Shown here: positions 43,516 to 52,832 of the stretch, one piece after another
How positions within the stretch are numbered: position 1 is the stretch's first letter
Layout of the letters: each line of letters begins with the position of its first letter
Origin: Sphingobacterium sp. lm-10
GTDB taxonomy: Bacteria; Bacteroidota; Bacteroidia; Sphingobacteriales; Sphingobacteriaceae
DNA length: 64,000 nucleotides
Direction of reading: 5' to 3'
NCBI RefSeq assembly: GCF_023554555.1
Contig: NZ_JAMJWC010000001.1
Location: forward strand, 2,294,001 to 2,358,000
Position numbers and translations under genes: made by a program
The notes under the pieces: generated by a model
What the model saw: the letters and a program-made list of their open reading frames with translations, nothing else
What the model was told of the DNA's origin: nothing
The model's database searches: none

Positions 43516-45825
43516 ATGCTTTTAACGGTAATTCTGGGATTAATCAGCGCTTTGCTGATGTTGCCTTTTGGCAATAAAATTAAGACAAGATGGAGCGTCT
43601 TACTGACGTTCGTGCCAGCCATCATTTTCTTGTATTACCTCCAATATGTTCCTGCTGTAGCAACAGGAACGATCTACACCCAGATTCTTCCTTGGGTACC
43701 GTCCATGGATATTAACTTTGCCTTCAGACTGGATGGATTATCACTGCTTTTTGCGCTATTAATCTCTGGCATCGGCACAGCGATATTTGTCTACGCAGTC
43801 AAGTACCTTCAAGGGCATCCGTATTTCGATCGTTTTTTCGGCTATCTATGTTTATTTATGGCAGCCATGCTAGGCGTGGTGCTATCAGACAATATTTTTT
43901 CCTTATTCATTTTTTGGGAACTTACGAGTATCAGCTCCTTCTTTTTGATTGGGTTCAACAACGATAATGATGATTCTCGCAAAAGTGCACTTCGTGCGCT
44001 GACGGTCACCGGAATGGGAGGATTCTTTCTTTTAGCGGGTTTGGCTTTACTGGGAAACATCGCCGGAACCTATCAGATTTCTGAGCTGGTAGCAGCACGA
44101 GACCTTATTATAGATCATGCGTTGTACCCCCTTATCGTAGCATTGATTTGCTTAGGTGCCTTTACGAAATCAGCCCAATTTCCTTTTCATTTTTGGCTTC
44201 CAGGTGCGATGAAAGCTCCTACGCCGGTGTCTGCTTATTTGCATTCGGCCACCATGGTAAAGGCTGGTATTTACTTACTAGCACGTTTCAATCCCGTGCT
44301 GGGCAACACCGAATTATGGAGTTACACTCTGATGATTGTTGGTGGATTTACCATGATCTTCGCGGCCTTTCATGCACTATTCAGAGTAGATCTTAAGGGA
44401 ATTTTAGCCTATTCCACCATCTCTGCGCTAGGTGTATTGACCTTTTTAATTGGATTAGGTACCAAGGAAGCAATCATCGCAGTAGTCGTATTTATTTTGG
44501 TACACGCCCTATACAAAGCGACGTTGTTCATGGTAACAGGTATCATCGATCACGAGACAGGTACGCGTGACATCAGCAAATTATCCGGATTAAGAAAAGT
44601 AATGCCTTGGGTTGCTGTTGCAGGAATGCTTGCGGCTTTGTCGAGCGCCGGATTGCCGATTACCTTCGGATTTATCGGCAAGGATTTAATTTATGAAGCC
44701 ACCCTTAAAGGAGGCGATACGCTCTCCATCATATTAACCGGTTTAGCAGTAGGCACTAATATCGCTTTGGTTGCTGCTGGTTTTATGGCAGGAATCAAAC
44801 CTTTTACAGGCGCGCTGCCAGAAACACTGAAAGATACCCATCGGCCGTATGCATCACTCTGGGTACCACCTTTGGTTCTTGGAATACTAGGTCTAATTTC
44901 CGGAATCATTCCAGGTGCTACTGGCAATTACTTTTCTCTGCAAGCTGCAGATGCTATTTTTGGCGGTAATACAGATCTTCATCTCGCGCTCTGGCATGGC
45001 GTCAACACGGTATTAATTCTCAGTTTAGCTACGCTGGGCACTGGCTTACTAGTCTATCTCATCAACAAACCAAGTAGTAAAAAACTACATGCCATTGAAC
45101 GCTTAAATGTGCTTTCGCCACAGCATTTCTTTGACCTATTGGGGCAGGGACTTCTGAAACTATCACAAAGCTATACGAGTGTCGTTCACAATGGTTACCT
45201 CCGCTCTTATCATTTAAAGATCATTCTTTTTGCTGAAGCATTATTGGCTTACAAGCTATGGCTTAGCGGTCCAATCAATCTTGATTTGGCCAGTTTAACG
45301 GCGGTATCGATCTACGAAGTGGCTGTTGTGTTGATTTTGATTGGTGCTATGGGGATTGTCTTGTCTACACCATACCTACTTACTGCGGTTTTGTCGATGA
45401 CGGTGGTGGGCTATTGTATCTGTTTGATGTTTGTATTCTACAGCGCGCCCGATCTAGCCATGACGCAGTTTACGATCGACACCTTAACCACCGTATTGTT
45501 CGTATTGGTACTATATAAACTGCCTCCATTCCTGAAATTGGAAAGTTCAACGCGTCGCTATCGAGATATTGCTGTAGCCTTGGGCTTCGGAACAATACTT
45601 TCACTCATTGCGCTCAAAGTAATCAACGAACCTATTGATAAAAGCATTAGTCAGTTTTACGGAGAGAATGCGTACCTGTTGGCAAAAGGCAAGAATGTGG
45701 TAAATGTCATCCTGGTCGACTTTAGAGGAATAGACACCATGTTCGAAACAGTGGTGTTGAGTATCGCAGCCATCGGCGTGTACAGTTTATTGAAATTACG
45801 TTTAAAATCTTCTGAAAAAGAATAA
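43516..45825 (+). CDS. mrpA: Mrp Na+/H+ antiporter subunit A
   Basis: MrpA is the largest subunit of the multi-subunit Na+(Li+,K+)/H+ antiporter, related to the NuoL/NuoN proton-pumping subunits. The 769-residue protein has about 20 membrane segments. The antiporter core is recognised by IFWELTSISSFFLIGF, FTKSAQFPFHFWLPGAMKAPTPVSAYLHSATMV-type sequence (44160-44260) and the lysines that carry ions in helices 7-12. The C-terminal part (about 630-770) resembles the MrpB-type region, with FDLTMTQFTIDTL-like PDLAMTQFTIDTLT. It is the first gene of a complete A-B-C-D-E-F-G operon. It supports pH and sodium homeostasis in the cytoplasmic membrane. Confidence 0.94.
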   Translation: MLLTVILGLISALLMLPFGNKIKTRWSVLLTFVPAIIFLYYLQYVPAVATGTIYTQILPWVPSMDINFAFRLDGLSLLFALLISGIGTAIFVYAVKYLQGHPYFDRFFGYLCLFMAAMLGVVLSDNIFSLFIFWELTSISSFFLIGFNNDNDDSRKSALRALTVTGMGGFFLLAGLALLGNIAGTYQISELVAARDLIIDHALYPLIVALICLGAFTKSAQFPFHFWLPGAMKAPTPVSAYLHSATMVKAGIYLLARFNPVLGNTELWSYTLMIVGGFTMIFAAFHALFRVDLKGILAYSTISALGVLTFLIGLGTKEAIIAVVVFILVHALYKATLFMVTGIIDHETGTRDISKLSGLRKVMPWVAVAGMLAALSSAGLPITFGFIGKDLIYEATLKGGDTLSIILTGLAVGTNIALVAAGFMAGIKPFTGALPETLKDTHRPYASLWVPPLVLGILGLISGIIPGATGNYFSLQAADAIFGGNTDLHLALWHGVNTVLILSLATLGTGLLVYLINKPSSKKLHAIERLNVLSPQHFFDLLGQGLLKLSQSYTSVVHNGYLRSYHLKIILFAEALLAYKLWLSGPINLDLASLTAVSIYEVAVVLILIGAMGIVLSTPYLLTAVLSMTVVGYCICLMFVFYSAPDLAMTQFTIDTLTTVLFVLVLYKLPPFLKLESSTRRYRDIAVALGFGTILSLIALKVINEPIDKSISQFYGENAYLLAKGKNVVNVILVDFRGIDTMFETVVLSIAAIGVYSLLKLRLKSSEKE

Positions 45826-45831
45826 TCTGAT

Positions 45832-46245
45832 ATGAGAAGTACGATCTTACAAACCGCAACGCGGTATTTGCTCCCTATACTGCTCCTGTTTTCCGTGTTC
45901 TTGCTTTTGCGCGGGCACTACTTCCCTGGAGGTGGCTTTGTCGGCGGATTGGTCGCTTCGATTGCCTTTGTGCTTCACAGCTTTGCCAATGGTGCCGAAG
46001 CATCCATGAAGATTATGCGCAGAAAACCGCTTTCGCTCATTCCGATGGGATTAGGCTTAGCTGTTTTTAGCGTTATCGTGCCTACCTTTTTTGGCTACCC
46101 ACCCATGACGGGGTTGTGGCTGGAAGAGAAGTTCCCCGTAATTGGCTCGGTCGGAACTGCTTTATTCTTCGATATCGGCGTTTACCTCGTTGTAGTGGGT
46201 GTCGTATTGACTATCTTATTTACCATATCCCTTAACCAAGACTAA
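45832..46245 (+). CDS. mrpB: Mrp antiporter subunit B
   Basis: The 137-residue subunit B (MnhB domain) has four membrane segments. The hallmark [19 protein letters not shown] is present. It starts 6 bases after mrpA and ends 4 bases before mrpC, which supports strict co-expression of the complex. Confidence 0.93.
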   Translation: MRSTILQTATRYLLPILLLFSVFLLLRGHYFPGGGFVGGLVASIAFVLHSFANGAEASMKIMRRKPLSLIPMGLGLAVFSVIVPTFFGYPPMTGLWLEEKFPVIGSVGTALFFDIGVYLVVVGVVLTILFTISLNQD

Positions 46246-46249
46246 GCAT

Positions 46250-46606
46250 ATGGAATTATTACTGATATTAGTCCTTGGCCTGATGTATGCAGCAGGGGTA
46301 TACTTGATCCTTCGGCGCAGCATGATCAAGCTGCTTCTAGGCATCATGATGATGGGAAATGGCACCAATATTTTGATCTTTGTGATGGGTTCCATCACCA
46401 AAGGAAAGCCACCGGTCATCAACCCAAATCACAACATCTTTCAGGACATTTATGCTGATCCAATTCCGCAAGCGTTGATATTGACGGCAATTGTCATCAG
46501 CTTTGCCTTGTCTGCGTTTGCGATCGTATTACTCAAGCGTGCCTATGCGTTGTTGCAGAAGGATGATTTGGACGACCTCAATACCCCCGAAGAAGAAGAT
46601 ATATGA
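46250..46606 (+). CDS. mrpC: Mrp antiporter subunit C (NuoK-like)
   Basis: The 118-residue subunit C is the NuoK-like small subunit with three membrane segments. The pattern MYAAGVYLILRRSMIKLLLG and the conserved Gly/Asn-rich turn MGNGTNILIFVMG fit the family, as does DPIPQALILTAIVISFALSA. Its stop overlaps the mrpD start by 4 bases (ATGA), so the two are translationally coupled. Confidence 0.93.
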   Translation: MELLLILVLGLMYAAGVYLILRRSMIKLLLGIMMMGNGTNILIFVMGSITKGKPPVINPNHNIFQDIYADPIPQALILTAIVISFALSAFAIVLLKRAYALLQKDDLDDLNTPEEEDI

Positions 46607-48111
46607 TAGATAACCATATTTTAGCCGCTATTTTCGTTCACCTGATTACTGCTATCATACAGTTAATCGCCTGGCGTAAGACTACTACACAGCGTTTTCT
46701 ATCTGTAGGAGGAACCTTTTTGGCATTGATTGTAGCGATTAGACTCTTTGAAAAAGTGTATTCGGAAGGTACGCTCACGTTGAATGCATCGAATTGGGAA
46801 GCCCCATTTGGGATTGTATTCGTGGCCGACTTATTGGCGGTGACCCTTGTTTTATTGACCTCTATTGCAGGTTTTGCTGTATCCATATTCTCGACTACTG
46901 GTTTGAGTCGGCAACGGATGATGTATGGCTATTTCCCGATTTTTCACTTCCTTTTGATGGGCCTAATCGGAGCATTCCTAACGGGCGACATCTTTAACCT
47001 TTATGTTTGGTTTGAGGTAATCATCATCTCTTCTTTTGTACTCATGACCTTGGGAGGACGAAAAGCGCAACTGGAAGGTGCCATTAAGTACATGGCACTC
47101 AACATTCTGGCTTCGATGTTTTTCCTAACGGGTATTGGTATTCTGTATGGCATTACGGGATCACTCAATATGGCTGATCTGGCTTTGAAAATCCAAGGTG
47201 TTAAAAATCAAACCTTAATCGGTATTACCTCCATTTTCTTTATTTTGGGATTTGGCATCAAATCCGCGGTGTTTCCCTTGTATTATTGGCTTCCTTCCTC
47301 CTACCACACACCGCCGTCCGCTGTTGCGGCTACCTTTGGTGGTTTGCTTACCAAAGTAGGAATTTATGCCATGCTACGCGTATTTAGCTTGATCTTTATC
47401 CCTGATGATTTTACTAAGCAATTATTACTGATTATTGCGGTAATGACTATCCTTACCGGATCGTTAGGCGCTTTGGTAAAAACCAATGTACGAAGGCTTT
47501 TTTCTTATCTAATCGTATGTCATATTGGATTCATGATGGGTGGTTTAGCCATGTTCACCAAAGTCGCTCTGATGGGAACTATTTTCTATCTGATTCACGA
47601 TATCATGGTGAAAACGAATATGTTTTTGATCGCGGGAGTTATACGGCAGTTACGCGGATCGATGGATCTCGGAAAACTGGGTGGCATTTATGGCGAATAC
47701 CCCAAAATATCACTACTGATCGCTATCGTATTGTTCTCGCTAGTAGGTATCCCTCCTTTATCAGGATTTTGGCCTAAAATATTTCTATTTCAGGAAGCTT
47801 TTGCACAAGGACAATATGTATTCGTGGCAGCTTTGATCGTGGGAAGTTTAGCTACCTTATACGTCATTGCCTATATGTGGACCGAAGTATTTTGGAAGGA
47901 TGCACCAGATCAATCGGTCTTGGAGAACAAGTTTGAGCCCATGCCGTTGTTTAAAAAGATCTTGTTGATATTGCCTGTTGGAATACTTGCTGGCGCTTCT
48001 CTGTATATTGGATTGCATGCTGAAGGCGTAGTACAAGTGGCGGATCGCATTTCCAATGAATTAATAGACACTACCCCTTATATCGAGTCGGTATTAGGGC
48101 CTAAAAGATAA
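46603..48111 (+). CDS. mrpD: Mrp antiporter subunit D (NuoN-like)
   Basis: The 502-residue subunit D is the second antiporter-like (NuoL/M/N) subunit with about 14 membrane segments. Family landmarks are DIFNLYVWFEVIIISSFVLM, FGIKSAVFPLYYWLPSSYHT and SAVAATFGGLLTKVGIYAML. The charged residues on the broken helices lie in the expected positions for proton transfer. Together with A it forms the ion-pumping core of the complex. Confidence 0.95.
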   Translation: MIDNHILAAIFVHLITAIIQLIAWRKTTTQRFLSVGGTFLALIVAIRLFEKVYSEGTLTLNASNWEAPFGIVFVADLLAVTLVLLTSIAGFAVSIFSTTGLSRQRMMYGYFPIFHFLLMGLIGAFLTGDIFNLYVWFEVIIISSFVLMTLGGRKAQLEGAIKYMALNILASMFFLTGIGILYGITGSLNMADLALKIQGVKNQTLIGITSIFFILGFGIKSAVFPLYYWLPSSYHTPPSAVAATFGGLLTKVGIYAMLRVFSLIFIPDDFTKQLLLIIAVMTILTGSLGALVKTNVRRLFSYLIVCHIGFMMGGLAMFTKVALMGTIFYLIHDIMVKTNMFLIAGVIRQLRGSMDLGKLGGIYGEYPKISLLIAIVLFSLVGIPPLSGFWPKIFLFQEAFAQGQYVFVAALIVGSLATLYVIAYMWTEVFWKDAPDQSVLENKFEPMPLFKKILLILPVGILAGASLYIGLHAEGVVQVADRISNELIDTTPYIESVLGPKR

Positions 48112-48117
48112 CATGGT

Positions 48118-48594
48118 ATGATTAAGTATTTCTTGATGAACCTTTTATTATCCTTTATTTGGGTAGCACTTACAGGTTCACTTTCTTATTCCAATTTCAT
48201 CTTCGGCCTGCTGCTGGGCTTCTTTGTGCTTTGGATCATGAGTCGCAATGAGTATGATCAGCGTTACTTTTACCGCGTGCCGAAGATTATTGGTTTCCTT
48301 TTATATTTCATTTACGAAATGATAAAGGCCAATCTACAGGTGGCTTACGATGTGATGACTCCAAAATACTTTTTCCGTCCGGGTGTTGTTCGTTTTCCGC
48401 TAAGTGCCAAAACTGATTTGGAAATCAATGTATTGTCTACGTTTATTTCATTGACACCGGGCACCCTGATTCTGGATGTAAGCGAAGACAAAAAAGCATT
48501 ATACATACATGTGATGTATTTAGATGATCCAGAAACATTTATTAATGGTCTAAAAATGGGCGTAGAACGCAGATTGATGGAGGTATTACGATGA
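48118..48594 (+). CDS. mrpE: Mrp antiporter subunit E
   Basis: The 158-residue subunit E has two or three N-terminal membrane segments and a small cytoplasmic domain. The start MIKYFLMNLLLSFIWVALTG and the middle motif NVLSTFISLTPGTLILDVS are diagnostic. It overlaps mrpF by 4 bases (ATGA). Confidence 0.93.
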   Translation: MIKYFLMNLLLSFIWVALTGSLSYSNFIFGLLLGFFVLWIMSRNEYDQRYFYRVPKIIGFLLYFIYEMIKANLQVAYDVMTPKYFFRPGVVRFPLSAKTDLEINVLSTFISLTPGTLILDVSEDKKALYIHVMYLDDPETFINGLKMGVERRLMEVLR

Positions 48595-48863
48595 CATTAG
48601 GCACCTATTTTGATTACGTGATCTTGCCAATTCTCACCCTATCGGTGTTATTGGTATTTGTCCGGATCGCGAAAGGCCCTTCGGTGGTGGATCGTGTGGT
48701 TGCGCTGGATGTGATGATCACTATTGGTATCGGTATTATTACTATTTATAGTATCCGGCAAAATGAAGAAGTATTGCTGGATGTAGCGATTATCCTGGCT
48801 CTCATTGCCTTTCTCGGCACCATCGCCTTTTCGTATTACATAGAAAAACAAAAAGATGATTAA
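48591..48863 (+). CDS. mrpF: Mrp antiporter subunit F
   Basis: The 90-residue subunit F has three membrane segments. The conserved RIAKGPSVVDRVVALDVM motif and the acidic DVAIILALIAFLGTIAF helix identify it. It overlaps mrpG by 8 bases. Confidence 0.93.
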   Translation: MTLGTYFDYVILPILTLSVLLVFVRIAKGPSVVDRVVALDVMITIGIGIITIYSIRQNEEVLLDVAIILALIAFLGTIAFSYYIEKQKDD

Positions 48864-49293
48864 CATTATATTAGGTTTTTTGAGCACAATCGGTGCACTA
48901 TCGATCTTATTTGCTTCTATTGGTCTCATCCGTATGCCAGATTTTTACTTGCGCTTATCGGTCACTGTCAAGGCTTCTACGTTAGGTGTTGGACTCTTTT
49001 TGATTTGTGCTGCTATCATGTTTCCAAATGATATATCTGTAACCACAAAAGCGATTGCTATTATCTTCTTTCTAATCATTACGGCACCGGTAGCAGCACA
49101 CATGATTGCACGAACAGCCTACATCACAGGCACACCATTATGGAAAGAAACCGTTATTGACGAATTGCACGGTATGTACAACAAAGAAACACATGAGCTG
49201 AAAAGTGATCCGGAAGAAGCAGAAGCAGAAAACCCTCCAGAAACGGATTCTTCTAATGGACAAATAGCTGACAGTGAAGAAACGACGGAATAG
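48856..49293 (+). CDS. mrpG: Mrp antiporter subunit G
   Basis: The 145-residue subunit G has three membrane segments (about 3-95) with the family sequence ASIGLIRMPDFYLRLSVTVK and APVAAHMIARTAY. It then has a Glu/Asp-rich cytoplasmic tail of about 40 residues (ESDPEEAEAENPPETDSS-like, residues ~112-145). The tail is unusual in being strongly acidic. It closes the operon; the next gene starts 137 bases downstream. Confidence 0.92.
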   Translation: MINIILGFLSTIGALSILFASIGLIRMPDFYLRLSVTVKASTLGVGLFLICAAIMFPNDISVTTKAIAIIFFLIITAPVAAHMIARTAYITGTPLWKETVIDELHGMYNKETHELKSDPEEAEAENPPETDSSNGQIADSEETTE

Positions 49294-49393
49294 TCGTAGA
49301 GCTCTTCCGATAACGTTAAAAAGGGTTAAAGCATCATTTTAGACCTCTAAAAACAGCTAACTTCGTCCTTAATATTTAGTGCAATTAATTCCA

Positions 49394-49401
49394 TACCTTT
49401 G
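49394..49401 (+). promoter_or_regulatory. Candidate -7 box for the SurA-like gene
   Basis: TACCTTTG matches the Bacteroidota -7 consensus TAnnTTTG perfectly and lies 28 bases before the first ATG. A second weaker box, TAACTTCG, is at 49358-49365. No clear -33 element is visible. Confidence 0.4.
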
Positions 49402-49429
49402 TATTTAATAACAAGGGAAATACCTTTGG

Positions 49430-50845
49430 ATGAATAAATCAACAACAAAAATGAATAAATACGCGGTTTTATTTATTGTCTTTGCGCTATCCTTGGTGCA
49501 ATTCGCGCATGGTCAAGATAAGTTAATCGACAGAGTGGTGGCAACGGTAGGGTCTAATATCATCTTGCAATCAGATGTGGATATGCAATACACACAGTAT
49601 TTAGCAAATGGTGGTCCGGCAGATCCTAATTTTAAATGCCAAGCCCTGCAACAGCTGATAATGACCAAACTGTTAGCGCAACAGGCTGTAATCGACTCTG
49701 TGGAAGTGTCTGAAGCAGAGGTAGATGACGAATTAAACCGCAGAATGCGTAGCATGGTTCGCCAGGCAGGTAACCAAGAACGCCTAGAAGGCTTCTTAAA
49801 ACGATCTGTTCTGCAATACAAAGAAGAAATTCGTCCAACACTATCCGAGCAAATGCGTGCCGAGCGCCTGCAAGGGAATATCGTTCAAAAAATTAGCGTT
49901 ACACCTCAGGAAGTTAATCGCTACTTCGAAGGGTTAAATAAAGACAGTCTACCTTATTTCAACACTGAAATTGAGGTAGGTGAGATCGTTATTGAGCCCG
50001 TATTGACCAAATCAGAAAAAGAACAATTTAAAAATAAAGCGGAAGTATACCGTCAACAGGTCTTGGCAGGATCAGACTTTGGTACAGTCGCTCGCTTTTA
50101 CTCCGATTGCCCATCTGCTCCTAATGGGGGTGATTTAGGCTTTGCTACCCGTGATAATTACGTGAAGGAGTTTTCTGCAGTTGCTTTCAAATTGAAGCCA
50201 GGAGAAGTATCCGAAGTATTCGAAACACCATTTGGATTTCACTTTTTGCAAGTATTGGAAAGACGTGGAGAGGAAGTAAACGTACGACATTTGTTAATTA
50301 CGACTAAGCCTACGCAAGCGAGTCTAGATCGTGCAAAGTCTAAAATCGACAGTGTCTATAATCTAGTTTCTACAGGTAAAATGAGTTTTCACACGGCAGC
50401 ATCAATTTATTCTGATGCAAAGGAAACCAAATTCAATGGCGGTATGGTATTCGACCAAAACTCTTATACGCGTACCACAATGATTTCTGTAGACGGATTG
50501 GAAAGAGATCTTTTCGCAGCAATTGATACGTTGAAAGCAGGCCAATATTCTAAGCCATATCAGTTCTCCCATGTCACCGATGCACATCGCGACGGGATTA
50601 AATCGTACAAGTTTAATTTCTTAAAAACACGTGTAGCTCCACATCAGGCAAATATGGGACAAGACTTTGCCAAGATACAAGAAGCTGCACAACAGGATAA
50701 GGTGAATAGATATCTAAGTGAGTGGTTTGAAAAGCGTACCGCATCTACTTATATTCACGTAAATCAAGATTTTGCTACCTGCGATGACCTGGAAATGTGG
50801 TTGAAGAAGGGAGACGATGAGCAGGTGGCTCAGCGCGAAGACTAA
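49430..50845 (+). CDS. surA: SurA-like periplasmic peptidyl-prolyl isomerase/chaperone
   Basis: The 471-residue protein is a SurA-type chaperone that escorts unfolded outer-membrane proteins through the periplasm. A signal peptide (about 8-29, LVQFAHGQ) precedes a SurA_N helical domain (about 32-165, DRVVATVGSNIILQSDVDM). Two parvulin domains follow (about 175-275 with SDFGTVARFYSDCPSAPNGG and GDLGFATRDNYVKEFSAVAF; about 285-395 with VRHLLITTKPT). A second ATG at 49451 would give the same signal peptide start. The high load of SusC/TonB barrels in this genome makes such a chaperone important. A bidirectional terminator follows. Confidence 0.93.
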   Translation: MNKSTTKMNKYAVLFIVFALSLVQFAHGQDKLIDRVVATVGSNIILQSDVDMQYTQYLANGGPADPNFKCQALQQLIMTKLLAQQAVIDSVEVSEAEVDDELNRRMRSMVRQAGNQERLEGFLKRSVLQYKEEIRPTLSEQMRAERLQGNIVQKISVTPQEVNRYFEGLNKDSLPYFNTEIEVGEIVIEPVLTKSEKEQFKNKAEVYRQQVLAGSDFGTVARFYSDCPSAPNGGDLGFATRDNYVKEFSAVAFKLKPGEVSEVFETPFGFHFLQVLERRGEEVNVRHLLITTKPTQASLDRAKSKIDSVYNLVSTGKMSFHTAASIYSDAKETKFNGGMVFDQNSYTRTTMISVDGLERDLFAAIDTLKAGQYSKPYQFSHVTDAHRDGIKSYKFNFLKTRVAPHQANMGQDFAKIQEAAQQDKVNRYLSEWFEKRTASTYIHVNQDFATCDDLEMWLKKGDDEQVAQRED

Positions 50846-50873
50846 GGTTATAAAATTTCAAATCATCATACAA

Positions 50874-50905
50874 AAAGGGGATCTAAAGTAATTTAGATCC
50901 CCTTT
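50874..50905. terminator. Bidirectional terminator between surA-like gene and tpx
   Basis: The arms AAAGGGGATCTAAA and TTTAGATCCCCTTT with a 4-base loop lie between two convergent genes. A and T tracts flank both sides. Confidence 0.9.
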
Positions 50906-50924
50906 GTATTTATAAAATGATTTA

Positions 50925-51422
50925 CTAAATCGCTCCTAAAGCAGCCTGATAATTCGGCTCTTCGGTAACCTCCGCAACCTGTTCAATATATTTGATTTTG
51001 CCCTCTGGACTGATCACCACAACGGAACGGCTCAACAAACCGGCCAATGGACCATCAGAGAATTTCACACCATATGCATCGGAGAAAGAAGAATCCTTGT
51101 ATTCCGATAGTGAAATAACCTGTTCCAAACCTTCCGCAGCACAAAAACGACCTTGTGCAAAAGGTAAGTCGCGGGAGATACATAATACAACCGTGTCTTG
51201 CAAATTCGATAGCTCCTCATTGAATTTTCTTACAGAAGCAGCACATGTACCGGTATCTACGCTAGGAAAGATGTTCAATACCACATGTTTTCCTTTAAAA
51301 TCAGCTAATGATTTTTGCGAAAGATCACTTCCTGTCAAAGAAAAGTCTGGAGCATTATCTCCAACTTGAGGTAGAGAACCCTGTGTATGAACTTCGTTTC
51401 CTTTAAATGTTACTGTAGCCAT
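50925..51422 (-). CDS. tpx: Thiol peroxidase (2-Cys peroxiredoxin, Tpx)
   Basis: Tpx reduces hydrogen peroxide and alkyl hydroperoxides using thioredoxin. The 165-residue product starts at the ATG at 51422 (MATVTFKGNEV), which matches the family N-terminus; an upstream extension has none. Peroxidatic C60 sits in SVDTGTCAASVRKF and resolving C94 in FAQGRFCAAEGL, the same positions as in other Tpx. SRDLPFA is also conserved. It is monocistronic and converges on the surA-like gene. Confidence 0.96.
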   Translation of the reverse strand: MATVTFKGNEVHTQGSLPQVGDNAPDFSLTGSDLSQKSLADFKGKHVVLNIFPSVDTGTCAASVRKFNEELSNLQDTVVLCISRDLPFAQGRFCAAEGLEQVISLSEYKDSSFSDAYGVKFSDGPLAGLLSRSVVVISPEGKIKYIEQVAEVTEEPNYQAALGAI

Positions 51423-51606
51423 ATTTTGATTATTTTTTGTTGACAACAAGATAGCGATTTAAGAATGGCTCGCGAAACATTATTATTCGACTAAGGGTTA
51501 TACCTATAAATAGATCATAAATAAATTATTGTTTTTTCGGATAAAAATATTATGTTAGCATATTAAATTTATAGATCACAATCTAACCAAGTATAAATAA
51601 AAGCGT

Positions 51607-52821
51607 ATGAAAAGATTACTACTCGGCCTTTTGCTGGCATCACCTGCATTAGTGTTTGCGCAAGGATCCCAAGTCAATACCCAGAATCAGAAGATTGTAG
51701 GTATGGCCGGGGCAGGTAGCGCCTTGTTTATCGATGAAGCCTCCATGGTGTACAGCCCTGGAGCTTTGGCCAAAATGGATCATAATGCCGTACAAATAGG
51801 CGCGAGTGCTATTATGTTCCGATCTGCTTTCCAAGAAGCCGGATCAATGGATACTTACAACACACGATTTCAGGTCTCTCCACCATTTGCTGCTTATGCG
51901 ACATTCGGTCCACGAAACTCTTTCTGGAAAGCAGGTCTAGCAGTATATACTCCATTTGGAGGTGGCGTAGATTGGGGAAATGATTGGCCAGGGCGTTACG
52001 AGTTAAATCATCTATCCTTACGTGCGATCTATATCCAACCTACCGTTAGTTTTAAGTTGACGGATCAATTTTCCGTCGGTGGTGGTTTTGTGTATAATAT
52101 TGGATCAGTAGACTTGAGCCGTTCATTACCAGCCTTCTACCCAGACGGTAGCCCTGGGCGTGCCAACCTATCAGGCACTGGAACAGGTACAGGGTACAAT
52201 TTGGGTATACACTATAATCTAGAAGATCAGTTTGCTTTAAGTATCAGTTATCGCTCAAAAGTAATTACCAGATTGAATAATGGTGATGCAAGGTTCGATA
52301 TGCCAGATGCTGTATCCGCTAACTTCCCTGACACCCAATTCTCTTCTGAGTTACCCCTACCCTCTTCTCTGAACTTAGGTATTGCTTTCCCATTAGGCGA
52401 AAAAGTGGATATGGCTATTGATGGTTCGATATTGAACTACAGTATTTACAAACAACTGGCCTTCGAATATGAAACCGACCTTATCCCCAACACGGTTTCT
52501 GAAAAAAATTACGAGAACGCCTATGCTGGCCGTGTAGGTATCAATTATCAAGTGAGCGACCGCTTGGCACTACGTACAGGTGTAGGCTATGTTCGTACAC
52601 CGGTACGAGGCGGATTTGTATATCCAGAAACGCCAGATAATGACAGAATGGTCGTTTCGGCAGGTGTTACGTATGACATCTCTCCAAAATGGGAGTTGAA
52701 TGCGGCCTACGCATTCCAGCATATTCTACCGCGTACAACCACCAACGTGGCGACAGGTTTGAGAGGGCGTTATGAAACTTACATTCATGCGCCAGGCGTT
52801 TCACTAAGCTATAAATGGTAA
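51607..52821 (+). CDS. FadL/OmpP1/TodX-type outer-membrane channel
   Basis: The 404-residue barrel belongs to the family that carries long-chain fatty acids or hydrophobic compounds across the outer membrane. A signal peptide (about 1-19, LLLASPALVFAQ) precedes a short N-terminal hatch segment (KIVGMAGAGSALFIDEASMV). This is followed by beta-strands typical of FadL (WGNDWPGRYELNHLSLRAIY, LGIHYNLEDQFALSISYRSK) and a final aromatic strand ending in LSYKW. Its stop is 11 bases before the start of an SGNH esterase gene, so the two form a pair that probably handles a lipid ester. Confidence 0.92.
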   Translation: MKRLLLGLLLASPALVFAQGSQVNTQNQKIVGMAGAGSALFIDEASMVYSPGALAKMDHNAVQIGASAIMFRSAFQEAGSMDTYNTRFQVSPPFAAYATFGPRNSFWKAGLAVYTPFGGGVDWGNDWPGRYELNHLSLRAIYIQPTVSFKLTDQFSVGGGFVYNIGSVDLSRSLPAFYPDGSPGRANLSGTGTGTGYNLGIHYNLEDQFALSISYRSKVITRLNNGDARFDMPDAVSANFPDTQFSSELPLPSSLNLGIAFPLGEKVDMAIDGSILNYSIYKQLAFEYETDLIPNTVSEKNYENAYAGRVGINYQVSDRLALRTGVGYVRTPVRGGFVYPETPDNDRMVVSAGVTYDISPKWELNAAYAFQHILPRTTTNVATGLRGRYETYIHAPGVSLSYKW

Positions 52822-52832
52822 ACCCAACAATT

